Source: Streptomyces sp. NBC_01244 (GTDB taxonomy: Bacteria > Actinomycetota > Actinomycetes > Streptomycetales > Streptomycetaceae). Taken from it: a stretch of 64,000 bases of DNA. The position numbers were made by a program, and so were the translations under genes. The notes below the pieces were generated by a model that ran no database searches, was not told the origin of the DNA, and saw only the letters and a program-made list of their open reading frames with translations. This document shows positions 59,612 through 64,000 of the stretch, one piece after another. The DNA is taken from assembly GCF_035987325.1 (NCBI RefSeq), contig NZ_CP108488.1, forward strand, positions 1,860,001-1,924,000, written 5' to 3'. Each line of letters begins with the position of its first letter. Within the stretch, counting starts at the first letter, position 1.

Positions 59612-60223
59612 TCAGTGCTCGTCGGCCAGGATCAGGTAGAGCTTCTTGCGGGCGTCGTTGATGACGGCGAGGGCCTTCTCCCGCTGCTCGGGAGTGCCGG
59701 TCTTGAAGACCTGGCCATAGGCCTCCATCAGGCCGAATCCGGCCGTCCGGACCTCGTTCATCGCCTCGAAGTCGAAGCCGCGGCCGGCCTGCTCCCAGGG
59801 AGCGTCCGGGCCGGACTCGGCCTCGGTGCGGCCGGCGTCGGTGAGCGTGAACAGCTTCTTGCCGCCCTCGCTCGCGCTGGTGATGAGGCCCTCGTCCTCC
59901 AGGAGCTGCAGGGTCGGGTAGACCGACCCCGGGCTGGGCCTCCACGCCCCGCCGCTGCGCTCGCCGATCTCCTGGATCATCTCGTAGCCGTGCATCGGCC
60001 GGTCGGCGAGCAGCGCCAGGATGGAGGCGCGCACATCACCCCGCCGGGCCCGACCGCGCGGTCCGCCGCGCCCACCGAAGGGCCCGCCGCCGAAGGGCGG
60101 CCCGAACGGCCCGAAGGCGGCACGCCGCCCCTGGAACTCCTCCCGACGGTCCGGCCCGCAGTGGCCGTGACCCCGTCCGTGCTCATGTCCGTGGTCGTGT
60201 CCGTGCTGTCCGTGTGAACGCAT
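59612..60223 (-). CDS. PadR-family regulator with His-rich N-terminus (YqjI-like)
   Basis: Regulator of 203 residues. Residues 3-22 are rich in His (SHGQHGHDHGHEHGRGHGHC) and could bind metal. Residues 23-62 are Gly/Arg/Phe-rich. The PadR winged helix follows (ILALLADRPMHGYEMIQEIG; PSPGSVYPTLQLLEDEGLI) and then a C-terminal helical dimerisation part. The layout is that of E. coli YqjI, a nickel-responsive PadR protein. ATG 60223 is chosen over ATG 60250 because AAGGAG lies eight bases upstream. Its promoter and a palindrome at 60306 suggest autoregulation. Confidence 0.9.
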   Translation of the reverse strand: MRSHGQHGHDHGHEHGRGHGHCGPDRREEFQGRRAAFGPFGPPFGGGPFGGRGGPRGRARRGDVRASILALLADRPMHGYEMIQEIGERSGGAWRPSPGSVYPTLQLLEDEGLITSASEGGKKLFTLTDAGRTEAESGPDAPWEQAGRGFDFEAMNEVRTAGFGLMEAYGQVFKTGTPEQREKALAVINDARKKLYLILADEH

Positions 60224-60276
60224 GACTGCGCTCCTTTCGTCATTCGGCATCTCGTTGTCGCTGTTGCGATGTTTCC

Positions 60277-60305
60277 ACTATCACTGACCCATCGCGATGC
60301 GTCAA
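60277..60305 (-). promoter_or_regulatory. padR promoter (-35 TTGACG, -10 GATAGT, 17-bp spacer)
   Basis: On the minus strand TTGACG (60305-60300) and GATAGT (60282-60277) are 17 bp apart, a near-consensus vegetative promoter. The start codon at 60223 leaves about 45 bases of leader. Confidence 0.7.
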
Positions 60306-60315
60306 CGATATATCG
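60306..60315. promoter_or_regulatory. CGATATATCG palindrome next to the padR -35 box
   Basis: A perfect 10-bp AT-rich palindrome directly upstream of the -35 hexamer. PadR proteins often bind such ATAT-containing dyads; candidate autoregulatory operator. Confidence 0.5.
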
Positions 60316-60355
60316 GAACCTTTCTCAACGAACACCCGAGATCACCCCGGTCCGC

Positions 60356-60449
60356 TGTCCCGTCTCACCGAAGGTTGGTCAGTCTCACCGAACCTTGACC
60401 ACTCGGCTGTTTGTCTCATCGAACTTTGACCGCCGCAGGTCAAGGGCAG
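60356..60449 (+). repeat. Left terminal inverted repeat (94 bp)
   Basis: Contains GTCTCACCGAAGGTTGGTCA (60362-60381), GTCTCACCGAACCTTGACCA (60382-60401) and GTCTCATCGAACTTTGACCG (60413-60432). The only mismatch with the right arm is at 60394 (C here). Confidence 0.9.
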
Positions 60450-60710
60450 ATGTGGCCCCCGAGCCAGGCCGGCGCTGACAGCGACGGGGCTGGCCAAGGG
60501 TCGCCTGGCGGTTGAGGTCGTCGAGCGGGCGGGCGCGGCCGGCCAGGACCAGGCGGCGATTGCCCAGGGCCACGTCGTCGAGCTGGAATTCACGCACGCA
60601 CTGCCTTCGGCCGGGCTGGCGTGGACGGCGGCCAGGGCCAGGGCGAGTCGTGCGGCCGGCGCCGCGTCGACGGCGGCACGGATCTCGTCGCCGGGCCGCT
60701 GCGGCCTCAC
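60450..60710 (-). pseudogene. Frameshifted tyrosine-recombinase/integrase fragment
   Basis: Two overlapping minus-strand frames join into one plausible protein piece: RPGDEIRAAVDAAPAARLAL and on to HASPAEG (60600-60710), then after a shift REFQLDDVALGNRRLVLAGR and ARPLDDLNRQATL (60480-60597). This reads like the middle of the tyrosine integrases common on Streptomyces elements (LDDVDLGNRRL-type block). It has no start, no catalytic Tyr region, and runs into the left terminal repeat. A remnant, not a working gene. Confidence 0.5.
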
Positions 60711-60819
60711 GGAGGGGATTTCAGGCTGACTCCGACGGGTTTCGTCACCACGCAGGCGATGCCATCTGCCCGCTCGTGGAGTGCAGCCTCCGAGCCACGT
60801 CAGGAGCGGCCCGACCGAG

Positions 60820-61695
60820 TCAGCGGGAATCCGTTGCGTCGTCCTCGGCCGGGCCGGGGGCTGCCGTGCTGTCGGCGGCCTGGCCGGCGGCTCGTTCCGC
60901 GCGGAGTTCTTCGCCGACGTCGTAGGCCCGGCCCGGGTCGTAGACGATGACCGAAGTGCCAGGGCTGTACATCGCGGCTGCCGCGGGCGTGTACTGGTAG
61001 ATTCCGACGCCGCGCTGGGCGGCTATGCCGTCGACCTCGCCGACCGGTACCTGCCACACCTTTGCGGTGTGGGACGGCGTCCACCACGCGTCCGGACGCA
61101 GGAAGTCTCGCTTGACCTCCGTCTGATGCTCCACCGCCACCTGGACCTGGCCGAGTTGCTCGGTCAACCAGTCGGTCAGCGCCTGTGCGTCGACCCGAGA
61201 GAACGCTGCGGACGTCATCGGTTCGCACTCCACCGTCTCGCTGCCGATATGCAACACCACCTTGATCGACTTGCGCTGCCCCAGACTCAGTCGCTCGATG
61301 ACGACGACTCGCTGCAGATCAGCCATCGTCATGGTCGACGAACGCAGAAAGCGGGCGATCACGATCTGGGCCGGAGCTCCCAGGGGGCGGAACTCGACCC
61401 ACCGCACCATCAGGGCGACCGTGACGAACACCATGGCCACGGCGAGCACGATCACTGCGACCACCGTGAGCGCCAGTAGGACCCAGAAAATGCCCCAGGC
61501 GAGCGAGCTCCCCGAGATCACGGCGGCCACCAGAGCACCCAGCAGAAGCGGGGCTGCGACCACAGGCGGGACCATGATGCTCCCGCCGAGCGCGACAGCC
61601 AGCTCCCGGGCCCGGCTGGGCACGAACAGCAGCCGCCATCCGGCTGTCACGGGTAACACAACTTCCGCAAGCGAGCCGGGACGCCGAGTTTCCAT
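60820..61695 (-). CDS. Membrane protein carried by the insertion cassette, function unknown
   Basis: Protein of 291 residues. Two hydrophobic segments (about 38-62, IMVPPVVAAPLLLGALVAAV; and about 66-93, IFWVLLALTVVAVIVLAVAM) precede a soluble domain (about 100-200, strand-rich, LQRVVVIERLSLGQRKSIKV) that could be PH-like, and a disordered acidic tail. TACCTT (61702-61707) six bases before the ATG and TTACGA 17 bp further up make a leaderless promoter inside the element. No transposase, toxin or resistance motif is seen. Confidence 0.72.
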   Translation of the reverse strand: METRRPGSLAEVVLPVTAGWRLLFVPSRARELAVALGGSIMVPPVVAAPLLLGALVAAVISGSSLAWGIFWVLLALTVVAVIVLAVAMVFVTVALMVRWVEFRPLGAPAQIVIARFLRSSTMTMADLQRVVVIERLSLGQRKSIKVVLHIGSETVECEPMTSAAFSRVDAQALTDWLTEQLGQVQVAVEHQTEVKRDFLRPDAWWTPSHTAKVWQVPVGEVDGIAAQRGVGIYQYTPAAAAMYSPGTSVIVYDPGRAYDVGEELRAERAAGQAADSTAAPGPAEDDATDSR

Positions 61696-61825
61696 GACTC
61701 AAAGGTAGGACCCTGCACAGGAGTTCGTAAGGCCACAGCGAGCCGTACCTCCTCGAGGACCGGAACCGCAGGCGACAGCGCGTCAGCCGACCAGGTGGCG
61801 CCGGCCAGTCCCGGGAGCCACCTAC

Positions 61826-61919
61826 CTGCCCTTGACCTGCGGCGGTCAAAGTTCGATGAGACAAACAGCCGAGTGGTCAAAGTTCGGTGAGACTGACCAA
61901 CCTTCGGTGAGACGGGACA
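61826..61919 (-). repeat. Right terminal inverted repeat (94 bp)
   Basis: Reverse complement of 60356-60449 except at 61881. Similarity continues weakly for about 30 bp inside both arms. Confidence 0.9.
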
Positions 61920-62002
61920 TCCACGCCGGCCGGCAGGAGCCAGTCCAGTCGTCCCGGATTGGCCTTTGCGGCCGGCTCCGCCGCGTCCCTACGGTCGGTG
62001 AC

Positions 62003-62821
62003 ATGCGCATCCGAATCGTCGACGCCTTCACCGACCGCCCCTTCGGCGGCAACCCCGCCGGGGTCCTGCTCCTCGAAGGCGGGTTCCCCCCGGACGCCTG
62101 GCTCCAGCAGGTCGCCGCCGAGGTCAACCTCTCCGAGACCGCCTTCGCCCATCCGCTCCCGCCCGACGGCGAGGCGGACTGGGCGCTGCGCTGGTTCACC
62201 CCGGCCGCCGAGGTCGACATGTGCGGCCACGCGACCCTGGCCACGGCCCATGTCCTGGCCACCGGCGGCCTCGCGACGGGGACGGTCCGCTTCTCGGCGC
62301 GCTGCGGAATCCTGAAGGTCACGGCCGCCGAGGACGGGTCCCTGGTCATGGACTTCCCGACCTCCTCGCTGACCGAGGTCGAGCCGGACGCCGCCGTGGA
62401 GCGCGCGCTGGGCGCCACGGCGAAGTCGGTCCACGACACCTCCGAGCACATCGGGGACCTCGTGGTGGAGCTGGCCGACGAGCGGGCCGTACGGGAGCTC
62501 ACGCCGGACCATGCCGCCCTGCGCGGCTACTCCCGGCGCGGGATCATCGTGACCGCGGTGGCCGAAGACCCCTCCCGCGGCTACGACTTCGTCTCGCGCG
62601 GCTTCTTCCCCGCGGTCGGCATCGACGAGGACCCGGTCACCGGCAGCGCCCACACCGCCCTGGCCCCCTTCTGGGCGCGGCGGCTGGGCCGCACGGAGCT
62701 GGTCGGCCTCCAGGGCGGAGCCCGCACCGGCCTCGTCCGGGTGCGGCTGCTGGGCGACCGTACGCTGCTGATCGGGCGCGCGGTCACGGTCGTCGACGGC
62801 GAGCTGCTCAGCGCACCGTAG
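62003..62821 (+). CDS. PhzF-family isomerase-like protein
   Basis: Protein of 272 residues with the diaminopimelate-epimerase-like double fold of PhzF. VNLSETAFAHPL (about residues 43-54) holds the conserved acidic residue. MCGHATLATAHVL (about 74-86) and DEDPVTGSAHTALAPFW (about 210-226) are family motifs. No phenazine genes are near, so the substrate is unknown. TACGGT (61990-61995) lies seven bases before the ATG, consistent with a leaderless mRNA. It starts 84 bp after the insertion cassette. Confidence 0.9.
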   Translation: MRIRIVDAFTDRPFGGNPAGVLLLEGGFPPDAWLQQVAAEVNLSETAFAHPLPPDGEADWALRWFTPAAEVDMCGHATLATAHVLATGGLATGTVRFSARCGILKVTAAEDGSLVMDFPTSSLTEVEPDAAVERALGATAKSVHDTSEHIGDLVVELADERAVRELTPDHAALRGYSRRGIIVTAVAEDPSRGYDFVSRGFFPAVGIDEDPVTGSAHTALAPFWARRLGRTELVGLQGGARTGLVRVRLLGDRTLLIGRAVTVVDGELLSAP

Positions 62822-62838
62822 GCAGCCGCGCGGTGCGC

Positions 62839-63648
62839 CTACGGGGTGGGCAGCCAGCCCACCTTGCCCGCCAGCAGGGCGTACCCGCCGAAGGCCACGA
62901 TGTCGAGCAGCGCGTGCGCGACGACGAGCGGGCCGACCCGGCCCCAGCGGCGGTAGGCGAGGACGAAGACCACGCCCATCACCACGTTGCCGATGAATCC
63001 GCCGATGCCCTGGTAGAGGTGGTAGGAGCCGCGCAGCACGGAGCTGGCGAGCAGCGCGGCCATCGGCGACCAGCCGAGCTGGTCGAGCCGGCGCAGCAGG
63101 TAGGCCAGCACGATGACCTCCTCCACCACGGAGTTCTGCACCGCGGAGAGGATCAGCACGGGGAACTTCCACCACACGTCGGGCAGCGCCTCCGGCACCA
63201 CCGTGAGGTTGAAGCCGGTGGCCCGGGCCCCCAGGTAGAAGGCCAGTCCCGCGCTGCCGATGCCGGCGGCGACGAGCGCGCCCCGGCCCAGGTCCCACCA
63301 GGGCCGGGTGCGGTCGAAGCCCAGCACCTTCAGCCCGGGTGCGCCCTCACGGGTGAGCAGGTGCGCGACGAGCAGGACGGGGACGAGGGCGCTCGCGATG
63401 CCGAACAGCTGCCAGGCCAGGTCCAGCCACGGCCGCCCGGGGGCGTACGAGCCGTTGAGCGTGGCGGCCTGGTCCTTGAGCCCGCCCGGCTTGGTCAGCG
63501 AGCCGATGAAGCTGATCAGCGCCGAGACGCCGCTCGCGCCCAGGGACAGCGCGAGCACGAGCAGCGTCTCGGAGCGCAGCATCCTGCGCTCCGTCGGGCC
63601 CTCGCCGAGTTCGAGCTCCCCGACCACCGGTTCCGGCTCCGTCCGCAC
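62839..63648 (-). CDS. CPBP-family intramembrane glutamic endopeptidase
   Basis: Membrane protease of 269 residues with about seven hydrophobic helices. NSVVEEVIVLAYLLRRL (about residues 170-186) has the EExxxxxYLxRR-type catalytic motif, GSYHLYQGIG (about 203-212) supplies the first His, and HALLDIVAF (about 246-254) the last. These are homologous to Rce1/CaaX proteases and often handle peptide maturation or immunity. GTG 63648 has GGGAG seven bases upstream. Convergent with phzF-like gene, 17 bp between. Confidence 0.88.
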   Translation of the reverse strand: MRTEPEPVVGELELGEGPTERRMLRSETLLVLALSLGASGVSALISFIGSLTKPGGLKDQAATLNGSYAPGRPWLDLAWQLFGIASALVPVLLVAHLLTREGAPGLKVLGFDRTRPWWDLGRGALVAAGIGSAGLAFYLGARATGFNLTVVPEALPDVWWKFPVLILSAVQNSVVEEVIVLAYLLRRLDQLGWSPMAALLASSVLRGSYHLYQGIGGFIGNVVMGVVFVLAYRRWGRVGPLVVAHALLDIVAFGGYALLAGKVGWLPTP

Positions 63649-63820
63649 GCCCGTCTCCCGTCCCGCCACCGCCGCGACATCCCGGCTGCGACATCTCGCG
63701 GGGCGTCCCGCCCCGATCACCCCATACTGCCTCCTCCACGGGGCAAGGGGATCACCGGGCGGGACCGGGCGGGACCGGGGCGGGCGGGCGGGTGGCGGAA
63801 CCTGCCGGAACATGCCGGGA

Positions 63821-64000
63821 TCAGCCGGCGGCCTCCGGACCGGCCGCCGCGGCGCCACTCCCCAGGCCCACCGGCCAGGTGTGCACGGGATCGCCCCGGT
63901 GACTCAGCTCGCTGTAGCGGCGCGTGGTCGCGGCCAGCGCCGCGTCCCGCTCCAGACCGCCCGCGAGGGCCCGGTGGTACGTGTCCACCTGCCAGGTGGC
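63821..64000 (-). CDS. C-terminal end of an unidentified protein (partial)
   Basis: The last 59 codons of a gene that enters from beyond the window (minus strand, stop at 63821-63823). The visible part reads TWQVDTYHRALAGGLERDAA, later DPVHTWPVGLGS, and ends Ala/Gly-rich. Third-position GC supports coding. I do not recognise the family. Confidence 0.55.
   Translation of the reverse strand, partial: ATWQVDTYHRALAGGLERDAALAATTRRYSELSHRGDPVHTWPVGLGSGAAAAGPEAAG

Larger units (their letters stand above)
60356..61919. mobile_element. Non-autonomous insertion cassette with 94-bp terminal inverted repeats (IS21-like)
   Basis: The 1564-bp segment is bounded by 94-bp inverted repeats (60356-60449; 61826-61919) that differ at one base. 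Ends are TGTCCC...GGGACA, i.e. TG...CA as in many transposable elements. Each arm contains three about 20-bp repeats, the type of multiple transposase sites known for the IS21 family. Flanking TCCGC and TCCAC could be an altered 5-bp target duplication. Inside are a broken integrase-like fragment and one membrane-protein gene, but no IstA/IstB, so it would need a transposase from elsewhere. Confidence 0.75.

Noticed and set aside
60512..60950. Plus-strand coding frames in the left half of the cassette
   Set aside because: Products are Arg/Ser/Pro-rich with no domain, and they are antisense to the integrase-like fragment and to the membrane-protein gene.
62003..62821. Evidence for a phenazine gene cluster
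   Set aside because: PhzF-like proteins are common outside phenazine pathways, and no other phz genes are present.
1..64000. tRNA or rRNA genes
   Set aside because: While reading the gaps I saw no cloverleaf with a T-loop GTTCRANNC and matching acceptor stem, and no rRNA-like sequence. A tRNA scan would be decisive.

Overview
The window is chromosomal DNA from a Streptomyces or a very close relative. GC content is high, third codon positions are almost all G or C, GTG and TTG starts are frequent, there are Tat and lipobox signals, and many genes show a -10 hexamer exactly 6-8 bases before the start codon (leaderless transcripts). Gene content (a third, divergent EF-Tu, an apolipoprotein N-acyltransferase, ung, uppP, two FabG-like reductases) recalls the arm-proximal part of the core chromosome of S. 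coelicolor, but that comparison is from memory. There is no large biosynthetic cluster, CRISPR array, rRNA or recognisable tRNA.

Layout. 1-7.5 kb: end of an unknown gene, mug DNA glycosylase, a HAD phosphatase, an ABC exporter divergent from its two-component system, a ROK regulator and a GntR/UTRA regulator. 7.9-14.2 kb: an alpha/beta hydrolase, a Tat-exported PhoD phosphatase, a membrane-anchored ACT-GNAT protein and a DUF885 metallopeptidase-like protein. 14.3-18.5 kb: the sbcDC nuclease operon. 18.8-25.4 kb: an FAD monooxygenase, YigZ, a CoA-binding protein, a HAD protein with a repeat-built N-terminus, an XRE-cupin regulator divergent from an EamA exporter, and two left-handed beta-helix proteins. 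25.4-33.1 kb: DedA, a GH3 glucosidase, an orphan RHH protein, a hotdog thioesterase, a proline-rich membrane protein, an MFS exporter and a spermidine-synthase-like protein. 33.1-38.9 kb: patatin, tuf3-like EF-Tu with a long structured leader, an AlkD-like repair protein, a VTT membrane protein, uppP, a 58-residue conserved-looking ORF and a SnoaL-like protein. 39-44.1 kb: lnt, an oxidoreductase, a DinB protein, a lipoprotein, a TPR-like protein and ung. 44.3-48.9 kb: a peptide-binding lipoprotein, two SDR reductases, and a HipA-like kinase coupled to a DUF3037 protein. 48.9-59 kb: a cation/proton antiporter, an isochorismatase-fold protein, and a set of small-molecule exporters (three EamA) mixed with LysR and MocR regulators and two flavin split-barrel proteins. 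59-64 kb: an SRPBCC protein, a His-rich PadR regulator, a non-autonomous IS21-like element, PhzF, a CPBP protease and a partial gene.

The least ordinary segment is 60,356-61,919. It has 94-bp, almost perfect terminal inverted repeats, each built from three about 20-bp repeats. The repeats bracket a fragment that reads like a broken tyrosine recombinase and one intact membrane-protein gene, with no transposase. Other points of interest are a possible leader peptide and hairpin ahead of tuf3, a PadR regulator built like the metal sensor YqjI, the HipA-like/DUF3037 pair, a repeated CTGAC-N5-GTCAG palindrome at two separate loci, and a likely CTG start for mug. Most genes are transcribed singly or in pairs. 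Strong perfect hairpins (up to 30 bp) sit between convergent genes and look like bidirectional terminators.
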